A stretch of DNA of 45,911 nt from Verrucomicrobia subdivision 6 bacterium (GCA_947442065.1 CANEUY010000003.1:1-45911), one strand, 5' to 3'. Shown: positions 22,682 to 35,110, counted from the stretch's first letter. Notes: a model not told the origin generated them from the letters alone. Program-made: numbers and translations.

Positions 22682-24826
22682 TTAGCCTTTCTTTTGTTGG
22701 GTGACCTGGGCGAGGACACTGGAAGGCACCTGCTCGAAGTGGGACGGCTCCATTGAATAAGCCGCGCGACCACGGGAAAGAGAGCGAATGGTGTTCACAT
22801 AGCCGAACATTTCGGCCAAAGGCACCTCAGCCTTCACTACGGAAGTCAGATTCTTGGAATCGACATTCATGATTTTTCCACGACGCCGGTTGATATCCCC
22901 GAGAATGTCACCCTGATATTCGTCCGGAGTGGAGCACTCAACGAGCATGATCGGTTCAAGAAGAATGGGACCGGCCTTTTGCATCGCATCCTTCACCGCG
23001 AAGATAGCGGCCATTTTGAATGCCAATTCGTTTGAATCCACCTCGTGATAGGAGCCGTCGAGAATCTCGATTTTCATGTCGATGACGGGACTGCCGTGGA
23101 TCACTCCGTTGAGCAAAGCTTCCTGCACCCCCTTCTTCACGGCGGGAATGTACTCTTTCGGGATGTTTCCACCCGTCACCTTGTTATCCACGGTGATTCC
23201 TTTTCCACGTTCCTGCGGTTCAACCTGCAAAATCACATGCCCGTACTGCCCTCGACCACCCGATTGTTTGATGAGCTTCCCTTCCCCACCCGAACTCTTC
23301 GTGATCGTCTCACGATAGGCAATCTGTGGGGCCCCGGAATTTGTTTCGACGCTGAACTCACGCTTCAGACGATCGCAAATGATTTCCAAATGAAGTTCGC
23401 CCATCCCTTTGATGATGGTCTGACCGGTTTCCTCATTGCTCTGAACCTGGAAAGTAGGATCTTCCTCGGACAAGCGCTGCAGAGCCTCCCCCATCTTTTC
23501 ACGATCACCCTTCGTCTTGGGCTCCACGGCCATCGAAATAACAGGCTCAGGGAAACTTGGCGGCTCAAGGGTGATCTCAAGCTCTTCGTTTCGGAGGGTG
23601 TCCCCGGTGGCGATATCCTTCAGGCCAACGGTCGCCGCGATATCACCGGCAAAAACTGTTTCAATATCCTCCCGCTTGTCGGCCTGAATCTGGATCAACC
23701 GACTCACCCGCTCGCGTTTTCCAGTTCGCGAATTGTAAATGAATTCCCCTTTGCTCAACTTACCCGCGTATACGCGGAAGAAAATCAGCTTCCCTACGAA
23801 AGGATCGGTCCAGAGCTTGAAAGCCAGAGAGCAAAACTTGGCATTATCATCGACTTTGACCGGGATACGTTCCTCGGGATTTTCGGTGCTGTGACCGATC
23901 GCAGGAGGAATATCGATCGGACTGGGGAGATATTCAATGACCGCATCCACCAAGGACTGGACTCCTTTGTTTTTAAAAGCAGAACCTCCGACCACGGGGA
24001 CAAATTTATTCGCACATGTAGCCCGGCGGATCGCCTCCTTGAGTTGCTTCGTCGAGGGCTTCTTTTCCTCGAGGAACATATTACCCACTTCTTCATCCAC
24101 GTCGGCAATGGCTTCAATCAACTGATCCAGACTCTTCTTGGCCATCTCCTGCAATTCAGCCGGAATTTCCTCAACCTTATAAGTCGACCCCAATTCCTTG
24201 CTATCCGTGTAGACAAGGGCTTTTTGGTTGATGATATCGATCTGGCCCTTGAGTTGATCCTCTTTGCCAAGGGGAATTAAAATGGGCCAGGCATTGGCCC
24301 CCAGCTTGGTTTTCATTTCACCCAAGGCCTTTTCGAAGTCCGCCCCTGTCCGATCCATTTTGTTTACGAATGCGATACGAGGAACACCGTATTTATTGGC
24401 CTGCCGCCAAACCGTTTCGCTTTGGGGCTGAACTCCGGCGACCCCACAAAACACGGCGATCGCACCGTCCAAAACGCGGAGGGACCGCTCCACCTCGGCG
24501 GTGAAATCAACGTGTCCGGGAGTATCGATAATATTGATACGATTTTTTGTTTTTTCGAAAGATTTAAAGATACCGGGTTCTTCTTTGACGGGCCAAAAAC
24601 AGGTTGTGGCGGCCGAGGTGATGGTGATTCCACGCTCCCGCTCCTGCTCCATCCAGTCGGTGACGGTTGTCCCCTCGTGGACTTCACCCATCTTGTGAAT
24701 GCTTCCGGTATAAAATAGAACCCGTTCGGTAAGGGTCGTCTTTCCCGCGTCGATATGTGCGCAAATGCCGATATTCCTCGTCCTTTCGAGAGAATAGCTG
24801 CGGGCGGAACTTGCGGGGGCGGCCAT
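22682..24826 (-). CDS. fusA: elongation factor G
   Basis: A 714-residue translocase GTPase. G1 is 'AHIDAGKTT' (residues 23-31), the switch region has '[20 protein letters not shown]', G3 is 'DTPGHVDF' and G4 'NKMDRTGAD'. Domains II-V follow, with domain IV '[15 protein letters not shown]' and '[15 protein letters not shown]' and domain V '[20 protein letters not shown]'. It drives tRNA-mRNA translocation and, with RRF, ribosome recycling. Lies in the str operon between rpsG and rpsJ, 9 and 3 nt apart. Confidence 0.98.
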   Translation of the reverse strand: MAAPASSARSYSLERTRNIGICAHIDAGKTTLTERVLFYTGSIHKMGEVHEGTTVTDWMEQERERGITITSAATTCFWPVKEEPGIFKSFEKTKNRINIIDTPGHVDFTAEVERSLRVLDGAIAVFCGVAGVQPQSETVWRQANKYGVPRIAFVNKMDRTGADFEKALGEMKTKLGANAWPILIPLGKEDQLKGQIDIINQKALVYTDSKELGSTYKVEEIPAELQEMAKKSLDQLIEAIADVDEEVGNMFLEEKKPSTKQLKEAIRRATCANKFVPVVGGSAFKNKGVQSLVDAVIEYLPSPIDIPPAIGHSTENPEERIPVKVDDNAKFCSLAFKLWTDPFVGKLIFFRVYAGKLSKGEFIYNSRTGKRERVSRLIQIQADKREDIETVFAGDIAATVGLKDIATGDTLRNEELEITLEPPSFPEPVISMAVEPKTKGDREKMGEALQRLSEEDPTFQVQSNEETGQTIIKGMGELHLEIICDRLKREFSVETNSGAPQIAYRETITKSSGGEGKLIKQSGGRGQYGHVILQVEPQERGKGITVDNKVTGGNIPKEYIPAVKKGVQEALLNGVIHGSPVIDMKIEILDGSYHEVDSNELAFKMAAIFAVKDAMQKAGPILLEPIMLVECSTPDEYQGDILGDINRRRGKIMNVDSKNLTSVVKAEVPLAEMFGYVNTIRSLSRGRAAYSMEPSHFEQVPSSVLAQVTQQKKG

Positions 24827-24835
24827 GGTCGTCCT

Positions 24836-25309
24836 TTACCAGCGCAAATGTGCAAATGCCCGGTTGGCTTGGGCCATCCGGTGGGTTTCATCCCGTTTTT
24901 TGACAGCATTCCCCTGACCAGTCGCCGCGTCACGAATTTCCTGGGCAAGTGCTTTTTCGAAGGCCACACCCTTGCGTTTGTTCGCAAGTTCAACAATCCA
25001 GCGGAGAGCGAGAGAAAGTTGGCGTTCCGGAGTCGTTTCGACCGGAACTTGATACGTGGCACCACCCACGCGACGGGACTTCACTTCAAGCCGTGGTTTC
25101 ACATTCTCAACGGCCTTCTGGACGACCGCGAGGGGATCCCCTCCTGAACCGCCCTCGTTCGCTTTTTCGATCGCGTTGTAAACAAGCCGGCTGGCTGTCG
25201 AAAGTTTTCCCTGTTTCAGGATGTAACCGATCATGCGTCCAACGAGCAGGCTTTCAAAAACCGGATCCGGACTGGTCTTGCGGGAAAGATGGCGGCGGCG
25301 GCGGGACAT
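24836..25309 (-). CDS. rpsG: 30S ribosomal protein S7
   Basis: A 157-residue head-nucleating protein: 'MSRRRRHLSRKTSPDPVFES', 'VGRMIGYILKQGKLSTASRL', 'AVENVKPRLEVKSRRVGGAT', 'YQVPVETTPERQLSLALRWI' and the end 'ETHRMAQANRAFAHLRW'. The protein ends at the W common to short S7 proteins. In E. coli S7 represses the str operon. Spacing 18 nt to rpsL and 9 nt to fusA. Confidence 0.98.
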   Translation of the reverse strand: MSRRRRHLSRKTSPDPVFESLLVGRMIGYILKQGKLSTASRLVYNAIEKANEGGSGGDPLAVVQKAVENVKPRLEVKSRRVGGATYQVPVETTPERQLSLALRWIVELANKRKGVAFEKALAQEIRDAATGQGNAVKKRDETHRMAQANRAFAHLRW

Positions 25310-25327
25310 GTTTGATTTTCCTTTGGG

Positions 25328-25762
25328 TTAAGCCTTGGCGGGCTTGGCTTCAGCTTTGGCTCCCCCACCCTTGGGGCGCTTGACGCCGTATTTGCTGCGG
25401 GAGACAAGTCGGGAAAGTTTATTGGAATTGCTGGGACCGGAAGCACCTAGCGCATCAAGAGTTCCACGGACAATGTGGTAGCGAACACCGGGCAAATCCT
25501 TCACACGTCCGCCGCGGACGAGAACAATCGAATGCTCCTGCAAGTTGTGATTTTCACCAGGAATATAGGCAATCACTTCCTCCCCATTTGAGAGGCGGAC
25601 TTTCGCGACTTTCCGAAGCGCGGAATTGGGCTTTTTGGGAGTGCGGGTCATGACCTGCAAACAAACGCCTCTGCGCTGAGGGCAGCCGTGCAAGGCAGGT
25701 GCTTTCGTGCCGCGTTTGAGGGCGGACCGTCCCATGCGCACCAACTGGTTGATCGTCGGCAT
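25328..25762 (-). CDS. rpsL: 30S ribosomal protein S12
   Basis: A 144-residue decoding-centre protein. '[20 protein letters not shown]', '[20 protein letters not shown]', '[20 protein letters not shown]' and '[20 protein letters not shown]' are diagnostic. The Lys of 'TPKKPNSA' and the Lys-Asp of 'GRVKDLPG', the sites where streptomycin-resistance changes occur, are both wild type. The C-terminal 20 residues are a Lys/Ala/Pro tail. The ATG at 25760-25762 is chosen over an upstream in-frame start because the family begins 'MPTINQL'. Confidence 0.98.
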   Translation of the reverse strand: MPTINQLVRMGRSALKRGTKAPALHGCPQRRGVCLQVMTRTPKKPNSALRKVAKVRLSNGEEVIAYIPGENHNLQEHSIVLVRGGRVKDLPGVRYHIVRGTLDALGASGPSNSNKLSRLVSRSKYGVKRPKGGGAKAEAKPAKA

Positions 25763-25990
25763 TGTCTGCTTTGTCTCCCTTTTCCGATGCAATCCCTAGT
25801 TCAACGACACGCCCGGAAAGGGCCCATGAAGCGCTTGGTGGCGCACGCATGGAGGACGATTCCATCGAACCGTCACATGCCGCTTAACCTAACTGGTTTA
25901 CCTTTTCAGGTTCCGGTCGGATGACAGCGGAAATTCAAATCCTGCCGAAAAAAATCTCTATCGGCAAGCGATTTCGAAAAGTTTTTCGCT
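25763..25990 (-). other. rpoC-rpsL spacer
   Basis: This 228-base gap is the longest gene-free stretch in the block and separates the rif and str gene groups. I see no gene in it. Short inverted repeats follow the rpoC stop (TGCCGA/TCGGCA at 25943-25948 and 25961-25966; GCGA...TCGC nearer the stop), but none has the stem plus T-run layout of a terminator. A TTGCCG/CAGGAT pair with 17-base spacing (25967-25939) is a weak promoter candidate for rpsL-rpsG-fusA. Confidence 0.4.
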
Positions 25991-28900
25991 TTAGCTGGCC
26001 AACGCCGCCGGAATATCTAGAGCCACTTTTCGGGCTCTCTCTTCTTCCGGTTGTGTGCTGACCAAAGCCTCTCCGACAGGTTCCCCAAGATGGAGAAGTT
26101 TGATTTTACGGTATGCACTGAATCCGGTTCCGGCCGGAATCAAATGCCCCATAATCACGTTCTCCTTGAATCCCAGGAGTTTATCCGTCTTCCCGAGGGT
26201 TGACGCATCCGTCAGAATTCGAGTTGTGTCTTGGAAGGAGGCTGCAGAGATAAAGCTTTCCGTTTCAAGCGAAGCCTTCGTGATTCCAAGCAGAACAGGC
26301 GTGGCCTCGGCAGGCTTTCCACCCTTCTGTTCGATGTCACGATTCGCCTCTTCGAAAGCCATCCGCTCGATCTGTTCGCCCCACAGGAACTGGGTGTCCC
26401 CGGGTTCGGTGATCTTCACCTTGCGCAGCATCTGTCGGACAATGATCTCGATGTGCTTGTCGTTAATTTCAACGCCTTGCAGTCGGTAAACCTCCTGCAC
26501 TTCGTTGACCAAATACTCCTGAAGTTCCTGCGGTCCGCAAACCTCGAGGATTTCGTGCGGAACCACCGGTCCTTCGGTCAATTGCTGTCCCTTTTTCACC
26601 GTGTCGCCCTTGTAGACGATCAAGTGCTTCGAAAGGGGGATAAGATGCTCCTCTTCCGTGTTGGTTTCGGGATCCTTGATGACGAGCTTTTTCTTGCCGC
26701 GGACGTTGCCTTGGAGATCCACAACACCGTCAATCTTGGCAATCTCAGCGGCATCCTTCGGACGACGGGCCTCAAAAAGCTCGGCCACACGAGGAAGACC
26801 TCCGGTGATATCCTTGGTCTTGGTCGTCTTTCGGGGTGTCTTGGCCAAGCGCTGACCGGCCTGAACTTTATCCCCGTCTTTGACTTCGATATGGGCTCCG
26901 GCTGGGATGCTGTACGCCGCCACAACCGCCCCCGTCTGATCCACGATGGCAATCTGCGGATGTAAATCCTCCTTGTGCTCGATGATGACGGTACCGACAG
27001 ACTTGGTCGTCTCATCGATCTCCTTCTTCATCGTCACGCCTTCGAGGATGTCCTTGAACTCCACCCGGCCGGCTTTCTCGGTCAAAATGGAGATGTTATA
27101 CGGATCCCACTGGACGAAACTTTGCCCCTTTTTGACCTTGTCACCTTCGGGAACCGAAATCATGGATCCAATCATCACAGGATATCGCTCCAGTTCGCGC
27201 CCGTCCGAGGCGTGAACGCTGATAAAGCCGTTCTTATTGAGAACGATGTCGTGTCCTTCCAGGGCCTTGACCGTGCGAAGATCGGTGTACTGAACAGTAC
27301 CGTCGTTCTTCGCCTTGATCTGCGGCTGCTTGAAGACCTGCGAGGCCGTACCACCGATGTGGAAGGTCCGCATGGTCAGCTGAGTTCCGGGTTCTCCGAT
27401 GCTCTGGGCTGCAATAATTCCGACTGCCTCACCCAATTTGGCCGACTGGTTGGTCGCCAGGTTCAATCCATAGCAGGAAACACAGACGCCCCTCTTGGTT
27501 TCACAGGTCAAGGCCGAACGGATCTTCACCCGTTCTTGTCCGAGATCTTCAATCGCAGCAGCAGCTTTTTCACTGATGATTTCACCTGCGGCAACAATCT
27601 TCTTTTTGCTGACGGGATCAACCACGTCATCACAAGTTGTACGACCGTAAATTCGGTCACGGAGGCGAACGATTTCATCGTCCCCTTCCATGATCGCTTT
27701 CACGTAAATCCCGCGATCTGTGCCGCAATCATGCTCGCGGACGATGATATCCATCGCCACGTCGCAAAGCTTGCGGGTCATATAACCGGAATCGGCGGTT
27801 TTCAACGCGGTATCGGCCAACCCCTTACGGGCTCCGTGCGTACTGATGAAATATTCAAGAACTGAAAGCCCTTCACGGAAACTGGCGGTGATAGGACGTT
27901 CGATGATTTCACCGGAAGGCTTGGCCATCAATCCGCGCATGCCCGCCAACTGACGAACCTGGTTACGATTCCCTCGGGCACCCGAATCCACCATGAGGTA
28001 GACAGGATTGAAGTCCTTGCGACCTTCGTTGTGCTCGAGTGTTCGGTACATGGCCGAGGAAATTTCTTCGGTGGCCTGGGTCCAGATGTCGACGATCTTG
28101 TTGTAGCGTTCGCCATCGGTGATTGCACCCATGCGATACTGCTTTTCGACCTGTCCGACCGAACCCCGGGCTTTCTCGATGACCGCCGGTTTTTCTTCCG
28201 GAATAATCATGTCGTTAATTCCGATGGACACACCGGCCCGGGTGGCCGACTTGAATCCAAGGTCTTTGAGCTTGTCGAGACACTCAACCGTTGCGGCGTG
28301 ACCGCATTTTTCATAACAACGGAGAATAATTTCCCCCAACTGCTTCTTCCCCGCCGCCTTGTTGATGAAGCCAAGCTCGTTGGGCCAGATACTGTTGAAC
28401 TCAACGCGACCCGGGGTGGTTTCAATAAACTTCTTGGTCGCATCACCAAAGACGGTTTCTTTCCCGAAATCCGGATTCTTGAACAAAATCCAATCATGAG
28501 TCTTGAGACTTTTTTCGCTCAGCGCGAAATCAACCTCGTCGAATTGGGCGAATGCCATCAGCCGCTTTTTGTTCTTATCCGTCTTCTCCGTGGTCCGGAG
28601 AGGATTCTGGGTGATGTAGTAGCAACCCAAAGTGATGTCCTGGCTGGGAGTTGTGATCGGGCGCCCGTTGCTTGGTCCAAAGATGTTGTTCGGGGCCAAC
28701 ATAAGTAACCGGGCTTCCAACTGAGCTTCGACGCTCAAAGGAATGTGTACGGCCATTTGATCGCCGTCGAAGTCCGCATTGTAGGCGGTACATACCAGCG
28801 GATGAATCCGGATGGCGTCGCCTTCGATCAATTTCGGTTCAAAAGCCTGTACCGACAAGCGATGCAAGGTCGGGGCTCGGTTAAGAAGCACCGGATGTTC

Positions 28901-30160
28901 GCGGGTCACTTCGTCCAGGGTATCCCAAACAATGGCCTCTTTCCGTTCGATCATCTTTTTCGCCGAGCGAACGGTATGCACCTGCCCGAGTTCTTTGAGG
29001 CGGCGGATGATGAAAGGCTCAAACAAGACAAGGGCCATCTTCTTAGGCAATCCACACTCGTTGAGTTTCAGTTCGGGACCAATGACGATGACGGAACGAC
29101 CGGAGTAATCCACCCGCTTGCCGAGCAGGTTCATCCGGAACCGTCCGGTCTTCCCCTTCAGCATGTCCGAAAGGGACTTCAGGGGCCGGTTGCCGGCACC
29201 CGTCACTGCACGACCGTGACGACCATTGTCCATCAAAGCGTCGACGGATTCCTGCAACATCCTCTTTTCGTTCCGGATGATGACTTCCGGAGTCTTCAAC
29301 TGCAGAAGATTCCGCAAGCGGTTGTTCCGGTTGATCACCCGACGGTAAAGATCGTTTAGATCGGAAGTTGCAAAGCGGCCACCTTCCAGCGGAACCAACG
29401 GACGAAGATCAGGCGGGATGACAGGAAGAATCTCAAGGATCATCCATTCCGGGCGGGCCCCGGCCTTCAGGAAGCCTTGGACCAGTTTCAACCTCTTGGC
29501 AACCTTCTTGCGGGTCTGCTTGCTTTTCGTGGTCTCGAGTTGCTGTTCCAATTCCGTCACCAGCTCATCAAGGTCAATCTTTTTGAAAACGTCGCGAATG
29601 GCTTCCGCCCCCATCTTGGCGACAAAAGAATCACCAAACTGCTCCTGAGCCTCCCGATATTCCGTTTCGGTCAGAAGTTGTTTGGGCTTGAGAGGGGTCT
29701 TTCCTTCATCAATGACAAGGTAATCTTCGTAGTAGATCACCCGCTCCAGATCCCGGGCGGTCATGTCCATCATCAACCCAAGCCGACTGGGCATGCACTT
29801 GTAGAACCAGATATGACTCACAGGAACAGCCAGCTCGATGTGCCCCATCCGTTCACGACGAACCCTCGCCAGGGTCACCTCGACGCCACAACGATCACAG
29901 ATGACACCCTTGAACTTGATTCTTTTGTACTTCCCGCAAGAACACTCGTAGTCCTTGGTCGGTCCAAAAATCCGTTCACAGAACAGTCCGCCCTTTTCCG
30001 GCTTAAAAGTCCGGTAGTTGATCGTCTCGGGGTTTTTTGTCTCCCCGCGGCTCCAGGAAAGAATCGATTCCGGCGAAGCAACGGTAATGCTGACTTCGTC
30101 GAAGCCTACGCTTCTTTCCATACCGAGGATTTCACGAGCGGATTGGGTCTGTTGGTTCAT
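25991..30160 (-). CDS. rpoC: DNA-directed RNA polymerase beta' subunit
   Basis: A 1389-residue catalytic subunit. The N-terminal zinc-binding site has Cys73, Cys75, Cys88 and Cys91 ('[10 protein letters not shown]', 'VICDRCG'). The active-site Mg motif 'NADFDGD' is at 461-467. The second zinc site is present ('HDCGTD', '[14 protein letters not shown]'). The bridge helix/trigger loop region is recognisable ('[20 protein letters not shown]', '[18 protein letters not shown]'). Length and domain order match the ordinary bacterial form without large lineage-specific insertions. Starts 29 nt after rpoB; the two are clearly co-transcribed. Confidence 0.99.
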   Translation of the reverse strand: MNQQTQSAREILGMERSVGFDEVSITVASPESILSWSRGETKNPETINYRTFKPEKGGLFCERIFGPTKDYECSCGKYKRIKFKGVICDRCGVEVTLARVRRERMGHIELAVPVSHIWFYKCMPSRLGLMMDMTARDLERVIYYEDYLVIDEGKTPLKPKQLLTETEYREAQEQFGDSFVAKMGAEAIRDVFKKIDLDELVTELEQQLETTKSKQTRKKVAKRLKLVQGFLKAGARPEWMILEILPVIPPDLRPLVPLEGGRFATSDLNDLYRRVINRNNRLRNLLQLKTPEVIIRNEKRMLQESVDALMDNGRHGRAVTGAGNRPLKSLSDMLKGKTGRFRMNLLGKRVDYSGRSVIVIGPELKLNECGLPKKMALVLFEPFIIRRLKELGQVHTVRSAKKMIERKEAIVWDTLDEVTREHPVLLNRAPTLHRLSVQAFEPKLIEGDAIRIHPLVCTAYNADFDGDQMAVHIPLSVEAQLEARLLMLAPNNIFGPSNGRPITTPSQDITLGCYYITQNPLRTTEKTDKNKKRLMAFAQFDEVDFALSEKSLKTHDWILFKNPDFGKETVFGDATKKFIETTPGRVEFNSIWPNELGFINKAAGKKQLGEIILRCYEKCGHAATVECLDKLKDLGFKSATRAGVSIGINDMIIPEEKPAVIEKARGSVGQVEKQYRMGAITDGERYNKIVDIWTQATEEISSAMYRTLEHNEGRKDFNPVYLMVDSGARGNRNQVRQLAGMRGLMAKPSGEIIERPITASFREGLSVLEYFISTHGARKGLADTALKTADSGYMTRKLCDVAMDIIVREHDCGTDRGIYVKAIMEGDDEIVRLRDRIYGRTTCDDVVDPVSKKKIVAAGEIISEKAAAAIEDLGQERVKIRSALTCETKRGVCVSCYGLNLATNQSAKLGEAVGIIAAQSIGEPGTQLTMRTFHIGGTASQVFKQPQIKAKNDGTVQYTDLRTVKALEGHDIVLNKNGFISVHASDGRELERYPVMIGSMISVPEGDKVKKGQSFVQWDPYNISILTEKAGRVEFKDILEGVTMKKEIDETTKSVGTVIIEHKEDLHPQIAIVDQTGAVVAAYSIPAGAHIEVKDGDKVQAGQRLAKTPRKTTKTKDITGGLPRVAELFEARRPKDAAEIAKIDGVVDLQGNVRGKKKLVIKDPETNTEEEHLIPLSKHLIVYKGDTVKKGQQLTEGPVVPHEILEVCGPQELQEYLVNEVQEVYRLQGVEINDKHIEIIVRQMLRKVKITEPGDTQFLWGEQIERMAFEEANRDIEQKGGKPAEATPVLLGITKASLETESFISAASFQDTTRILTDASTLGKTDKLLGFKENVIMGHLIPAGTGFSAYRKIKLLHLGEPVGEALVSTQPEEERARKVALDIPAALAS

Positions 30161-30189
30161 GGGATGTTTTTTCTCTATGTGGATTGGGG

Positions 30190-33100
30190 TTAGACAGTCG
30201 CGACTAAAATATCCGGCTTTTGCAGATCCTCGTCCATGACGCGGCTGCGCTCACCGACCTTGATGTCCAGACAAAGGCTCTGCATTTCCTTGATCAGCAC
30301 GTTGAACGATTCGGGTGTGCCGGCCTCGAGGGAATTGTCACCCTTGACGATACTCTCATAGATCCGTGTGCGACCTGCAACGTCGTCGGACTTGACGGTC
30401 AGGAGCTCCTGGAGGGTATAGGCTGCCCCATAGGCTTCCATCGCCCAGACTTCCATTTCTCCATATCGTTGTCCCCCGTACTGAGCCTTGCCTCCCAGCG
30501 GTTGCTGGGTGACCAAGGAGTAGGGACCGACGGCCCGGGCGTGAATTTTATCAGCCACAAGATGGTGCAACTTGAGCATATAGATCAAGCCGACCACTAC
30601 ACGCTGATCAAATGGTTCACCCGTGCGACCGTCGATCAAGAGGGACTTGCCGTCCTCATCGAGTTTCGCCTTTTTCAGGAATTCACGGATTTTTGTCTCG
30701 CTGATTCCGTCAAACACGGGGGTCGCGACGTTAAAGCCGAGAGCCTTGGCCGCGATTCCGAGATGGGTTTCAAGCACCTGTCCGACATTCATACGGGAGG
30801 GCACCCCGAGCGGATTCAGAATAATGTCCACCGGAGTTCCGTCCGGAAGGAACGGCATGTCTTCTTCCGGAACGATCCGAGCCACCACACCTTTGTTTCC
30901 GTGACGCCCGGCCATCTTGTCTCCAACGGAAATTTTCCGTTTGGCCGCGACATAAACCTTCACTTGCTTCAGGACGCCGGGATCAATGTCTTCGCCGGAT
31001 TCCAGACGCTCAAGTTCGAGGTCCTTCTCATTGGCCAACTGGTTGAACTTCTGCTCGTAACTCGAGATGATCTCGCGGATTTTGATCCGGATCGGACTCG
31101 GGTCGATTTCGATGTGATTGTAGACATCCGCTATTTTGCGAAGCAGCGTCTTGGTGATCTTGCGGTTCGCAGGGATGATAATTTCCCCGGTTTCAGCGTT
31201 GACCACATCCAACGGAATCTTTTCGTTCAACAGAATATTGGAGAGGGCCTGAGTCAACTCCTCCTTCATTTCTGCATGCTTCTTGATGTACTTGTCGTCC
31301 ACTCCCTTGGCGTGACGCTTGGCCTCGCCCGGAGCGAGCTTGATGATGTCTTTTTTAATCGCACCACCCGTGGTCTTCACATCCATCACAATCCCCGCCG
31401 ATCCCGAAGAAACGACGAGTGAACTGTCCTTCACGTCAGCGGCTTTCTCGCCGAAGATTGCGCGGAGGAGTCGTTCTTCCGGAGCAAGTTCTGTTTCACT
31501 CTTTGGGGTGATCTTGCCGACGAGGATGTCTCCCGCCTTGACCTCAGCTCCGATGCGGACGACACCGTCCGGTCCGAGATTCTTCAGGGCCTCATCGCCC
31601 ACATTCGGGATATCCCGGGTGATTTCCTCGGGTCCAAGTTTGGTGTCCCGTGCGGCAATTTCAAACTCCTCAATGTGAATGCTGGTGTAGACGTCCTCCT
31701 TGACCAACCGTTGATTCAGCAGAATGGCGTCCTCGAAGTTGTATCCATGCCAAGGCATGAACGCGACGACGACATTGCGTCCGAGGGCCAATTCCCCCTG
31801 ATCTGTGCACGGCCCGTCGGCAATAACGGTGCCCTTACTCACGCGTTGTCCGACATGAACAACAGGCTTCTGGTTTACACAGGTTCCATTGTTTGAACGC
31901 AGGAACTTGAGCAAGTCGTAGACATAAACTCCTTTTTCAGCATCCGTCTTCAATCGTTTCCGGTTTTCGGGGCATTTCCCGTCTTCGGTGACGACCACCT
32001 GCCGGGCTGTGACCGAAGCCACCTTCCCGGGACCTTCACTGAGGATCATCGCATGGGAATCCCGCGCCACCTTTGCTTCCATTCCCGTCCCGACGACGGG
32101 AGCCTCGGAAATGAGGAGCGGAACGCCTTGGCGCTGCATGTTCGAACCCATCAGGGCTCGATTCGCGTCGTCATGTTCCAAGAACGGAATCAACGAGGCT
32201 GCAACCGAGACCAGCTGTTTGGGAGAAACGTCCATGTAATGAACCTTGTCGGGCTCGACTTCCAAAAACTCGCCACGATAACGCACGGAAACCCTCGGGG
32301 AGGTGAATTTTCCATGACCATCGACCGCGGTGTTGGCCTGGGCCACGATAAAGTTTTCTTCCTGGTCGGCCGTGAGGAAATCGAAGTCCTCCTTGACCCG
32401 GCCATTTTCCACTTTGCGGTAAGGAGTCTCAATGAAACCGAATTCATTGATCCTGCCGAAAGTCGAAAGACTCGAGATCAAACCGATGTTCGGGCCTTCC
32501 GGAGTTTCAATCGGGCAGATCCGCCCGTAATGGGACGGATGCACGTCACGGACCTCGAATCCGGCACGCTCACGACTCAAACCTCCTGGTCCAAGTGCGG
32601 AAAGACGACGTTTGTGCGTCATCTCGCTGAGCGGATTGGTTTGATCCATCAGCTGAGAAAGCTGACTCCGCCCGAAGAAATCCCGAATCATGGCCGAAAG
32701 GGCCTTGGGATTGATCAACTTCTGGGGCGTCATGCCCTCGGTGTTCACGTCGAACAACGTCATGCGCTCCTTGACCAACCGTTCCGTCCGGCTCAAGCCG
32801 GTCCGGCATTGATTCGACAGAAGTTCTCCAACGGTCCTCACACGGCGACTGCCCAAATGATCGATGTCGTCGGTGGTTCCTTCCCCCAAACGGAGGTTGA
32901 TCAGGTAGCTGGTCGCAGCCACCACATCTTCCCGGGTCAAAATCCGGGTCAATAGATCGGTCTGCAGCCCAAGTTTCTGATTCAGTTTATGCCGCCCCAC
33001 CCGACCAATGTCGTAGCGTTTCGGATCAAAAAAGAGTCGTTTCAATAAGGCTTTGGCATTTGTGACTGTGGGTGGATCACCAGGCCGGAGACGGCGGTAG

Positions 33101-34020
33101 ATTTCCTTCAGAGCCCCTTCGGTATCCTTCGTCGGATCCTTTTTCAAACATTTCAGGATCGTGTCATCGACACGAATATCGACAACCTCAGCGCTCTTCA
33201 ACCCGAGGTCGAGCAACTGACGGACAACTCCCTTGGTGAGAGGCTCGAAAGCGCGGGCGACCACCAAATCGGCGTTCGCTGTGTCGCGCACTTCCTTGAT
33301 CAGCACTTTTTGACTGAGCTCGTTTTCCTCAAGGTCCTCTGAAAGTTTAAGCGTCTCGATCCGGTAAAAGAGCGAGATAATTTCCTCATCCGTGCTGTAG
33401 TCCAACGCGCGCAGGAGGGTGGTGAGCAGGAACTTCCGACGCCGTTTCCGGCGGTCCAAATGGACGTAAAGAAGATCCGACGTGTCGTAAGAAACTTCGA
33501 GCCAGGAACCGCGGTCCGGAATGATCCGATAGCTGTGCAGAATCTTCCCGTTGGCGTGGACACTGGACTCAAAGCAGATCCCCGGGGAACGGTGAAGCTG
33601 GCTGACGATCACCCGCTCCGCTCCGTTCACCACAAAGGTCCCCTGTTTGGTCATGAGAGGAAGTTCCCCCATGTAAACGCGTTCCTCGATGGTGGAACCG
33701 TCGTTATGCAAAACGAAGGTCACATAGAGGGGCGCTGCATAGGTGATGCCTTCCCGCAGGCATTCAATCGGGTCGTTTTTCGACTTCCCGAGCTCGTAAT
33801 GACTAAAATCGAGTTTGATCTTCTCGTCGTAGGATTCGATCGGGAAGACCTCACGGAAGACGGCTTGAAGGCCGACGTCACTCTTCCGTTGCTTCGGGTT
33901 GATACCTTCTTGGAGGAAGGCACGGTAAGAATCCAGCTGAACCTCCATGAGGTTCGGCATTTCCACCGTCTCGGGCAACCGCCCGAAATTTACCCGCTCG
34001 ACTTTGGTCGATTTCGACAT
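30190..34020 (-). CDS. rpoB: DNA-directed RNA polymerase beta subunit
   Basis: A 1276-residue subunit. The rifampicin region reads '[20 protein letters not shown]' followed by '[20 protein letters not shown]', that is, with the residues typical of sensitivity (Asp in 'MDQTN', His in 'THKRR', Ser in 'SALGPG'). Other landmarks are '[20 protein letters not shown]', '[12 protein letters not shown]', '[20 protein letters not shown]' and the C-terminal '[20 protein letters not shown]'. It forms the polymerase pincer with beta'. Lies 38 nt after rplL. Confidence 0.99.
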   Translation of the reverse strand: MSKSTKVERVNFGRLPETVEMPNLMEVQLDSYRAFLQEGINPKQRKSDVGLQAVFREVFPIESYDEKIKLDFSHYELGKSKNDPIECLREGITYAAPLYVTFVLHNDGSTIEERVYMGELPLMTKQGTFVVNGAERVIVSQLHRSPGICFESSVHANGKILHSYRIIPDRGSWLEVSYDTSDLLYVHLDRRKRRRKFLLTTLLRALDYSTDEEIISLFYRIETLKLSEDLEENELSQKVLIKEVRDTANADLVVARAFEPLTKGVVRQLLDLGLKSAEVVDIRVDDTILKCLKKDPTKDTEGALKEIYRRLRPGDPPTVTNAKALLKRLFFDPKRYDIGRVGRHKLNQKLGLQTDLLTRILTREDVVAATSYLINLRLGEGTTDDIDHLGSRRVRTVGELLSNQCRTGLSRTERLVKERMTLFDVNTEGMTPQKLINPKALSAMIRDFFGRSQLSQLMDQTNPLSEMTHKRRLSALGPGGLSRERAGFEVRDVHPSHYGRICPIETPEGPNIGLISSLSTFGRINEFGFIETPYRKVENGRVKEDFDFLTADQEENFIVAQANTAVDGHGKFTSPRVSVRYRGEFLEVEPDKVHYMDVSPKQLVSVAASLIPFLEHDDANRALMGSNMQRQGVPLLISEAPVVGTGMEAKVARDSHAMILSEGPGKVASVTARQVVVTEDGKCPENRKRLKTDAEKGVYVYDLLKFLRSNNGTCVNQKPVVHVGQRVSKGTVIADGPCTDQGELALGRNVVVAFMPWHGYNFEDAILLNQRLVKEDVYTSIHIEEFEIAARDTKLGPEEITRDIPNVGDEALKNLGPDGVVRIGAEVKAGDILVGKITPKSETELAPEERLLRAIFGEKAADVKDSSLVVSSGSAGIVMDVKTTGGAIKKDIIKLAPGEAKRHAKGVDDKYIKKHAEMKEELTQALSNILLNEKIPLDVVNAETGEIIIPANRKITKTLLRKIADVYNHIEIDPSPIRIKIREIISSYEQKFNQLANEKDLELERLESGEDIDPGVLKQVKVYVAAKRKISVGDKMAGRHGNKGVVARIVPEEDMPFLPDGTPVDIILNPLGVPSRMNVGQVLETHLGIAAKALGFNVATPVFDGISETKIREFLKKAKLDEDGKSLLIDGRTGEPFDQRVVVGLIYMLKLHHLVADKIHARAVGPYSLVTQQPLGGKAQYGGQRYGEMEVWAMEAYGAAYTLQELLTVKSDDVAGRTRIYESIVKGDNSLEAGTPESFNVLIKEMQSLCLDIKVGERSRVMDEDLQKPDILVATV

Positions 34021-34058
34021 GCTGCGTACTCCTTAACCCCGGTTACCCGGAGAGTTGG

Positions 34059-34445
34059 TTATTTGACTTCTACCTTGGCACCGGCTGCTTCGAGCTTCTT
34101 CTTGATCTCGGCGGCCTCATCCTTGGTCGCACCTTCCTTGATGGTCTTGGGCGCACCTTCGACGAGGGCCTTGGCATCGGCAAGACCGAGCCCCGGCACC
34201 ACAGTACGGACTTCCTTAATGACACCAATTTTGTTGGTCCCACTGTCCTTCAGGACGACTTCAAAAGTTGTTTTCTCTTCGGCAGGGGCTGCACCACCGG
34301 CGGCCGCTCCACCTGCTGCGGCAACCGCAACGGGAGCTGCGGCGCTGACGCCCCACTTTTCCTCGAGTTTTTTCACCAGTTCAGACGCTTCGAGAACGGT
34401 CAACCCGCTCAACGTCGTTACCACTTCTTCCAGATTTACTGCCAT
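34059..34445 (-). CDS. rplL: 50S ribosomal protein L7/L12
   Basis: A 128-residue stalk protein. It has an N-terminal dimerisation helix pair ('[20 protein letters not shown]'), an Ala/Gly-rich hinge, and the factor-binding C-terminal domain '[20 protein letters not shown]', '[20 protein letters not shown]' and '[14 protein letters not shown]'. Multiple copies bind L10 and recruit translation GTPases. The ATG has AAGGAG upstream, and the gene is separated from rplJ by an unusually long (140 nt), structured spacer. Confidence 0.98.
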   Translation of the reverse strand: MAVNLEEVVTTLSGLTVLEASELVKKLEEKWGVSAAAPVAVAAAGGAAAGGAAPAEEKTTFEVVLKDSGTNKIGVIKEVRTVVPGLGLADAKALVEGAPKTIKEGATKDEAAEIKKKLEAAGAKVEVK

Positions 34446-34505
34446 TTTGTTTCTCCTTCCCCTGCCCCTTCATCGAAGGGACGGAGGTGTTAATGTTGTC
34501 TCCCG

Positions 34506-34580
34506 GTTAGCCGATCACACCCGTGACCGAATTATCCCGGAAAGGCTCCCGGGCTAACACAAGGTTGTTGCCTTTTGTGT
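34506..34580 (-). promoter_or_regulatory. structured RNA region between rplJ and rplL
   Basis: In the minus-strand transcript three elements appear in order after the rplJ stop. First is ACACAA/TTGTGT with an inner AAGG/CCTT. Next is a 7-bp stem GTTAGCC/GGCTAAC (34552-34558 with 34506-34512) enclosing a 6-bp hairpin GGTCAC/GTGATC with loop GGGT. Competing with the 7-bp stem is CCCGG/CCGGG (34536-34540 with 34549-34553). The last two cannot form together, so alternative folds are possible. No U-run follows. Its role is inferred, for instance setting the higher L12 output or RNA processing. Confidence 0.45.
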
Positions 34581-34585
34581 ACATT

Positions 34586-35098
34586 TTAAGCGCTTGCTTC
34601 CGACTTGGTTTTCACCACACGGGCCAAACGGGCTCCAGGTTCCGCCAAAAGCCGTGCCAAAGTCGAAGCGGGTGCAGAAATCGCACCCAACAGACGAGCA
34701 CGAAGAACTTCGGCCGAAGGAAGATCTGCCAACATGACAATCTCACTCACGCCGAGAACCTTTCCATCCATCAGGCCGGAACGAAGATTCGGACGGGTGA
34801 ATTCGGCCTTGAAAGTCTTGATCACCTTCGCAGCGGCGGGGGCGTCCTTGCCTCCCGACACAATCGCTGTCTGTCCGGTCAGGTCTTTGCCCAACCCTGC
34901 CAAAACTTCTTCCCCGATCGCACGCTTGAAGAGGGTGTTTTTCACTACCTTAACCGCCGCCCCGACCTTTCGGAGTCTCCCACGAAGTTCCGAGAATTCA
35001 GCGACCTTCATGCCAGTGTAATCCAGCACGATCAGGTAGGGGGAGGACTTCACCCACTCGCGGATCGTATCAATGACTAAGGCTTTTTCTTCTTTCAT
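34586..35098 (-). CDS. rplJ: 50S ribosomal protein L10
   Basis: A 170-residue stalk-base protein that binds 23S rRNA and carries L12 dimers. Visible blocks are 'LVIDTIREWVKSSPYLIVLD', 'YTGMKVAEFSELRGRLRKVG' and 'AAVKVVKNTLFKRAIGE', with the C-terminal L12-binding helix around 'PASTLARLLAEPGARLARVV'. It begins only 12 nt after rplA, leaving no room for the classical L10 leader found upstream of rplJ in many bacteria. Confidence 0.97.
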   Translation of the reverse strand: MKEEKALVIDTIREWVKSSPYLIVLDYTGMKVAEFSELRGRLRKVGAAVKVVKNTLFKRAIGEEVLAGLGKDLTGQTAIVSGGKDAPAAAKVIKTFKAEFTRPNLRSGLMDGKVLGVSEIVMLADLPSAEVLRARLLGAISAPASTLARLLAEPGARLARVVKTKSEASA

Positions 35099-35110
35099 AA
35101 ATCTCCTTCG

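Noticed and set aside
23045-24280. 411-residue open frame on the plus strand across fusA
   Set aside because: It is the antisense shadow of fusA, which has every EF-G motif. The antisense product has no recognisable domain and is low-complexity in composition.
25930-25990. Possible intrinsic terminator after rpoC
   Set aside because: The stems are short (5-6 bp), the loops too small or too large, and the T-run lies inside a loop rather than after a stem.
30220-31422. 400-residue open frame on the plus strand across rpoB
   Set aside because: Antisense of a fully conserved rpoB. Long antisense frames are expected in GC-rich, strongly codon-biased genes.
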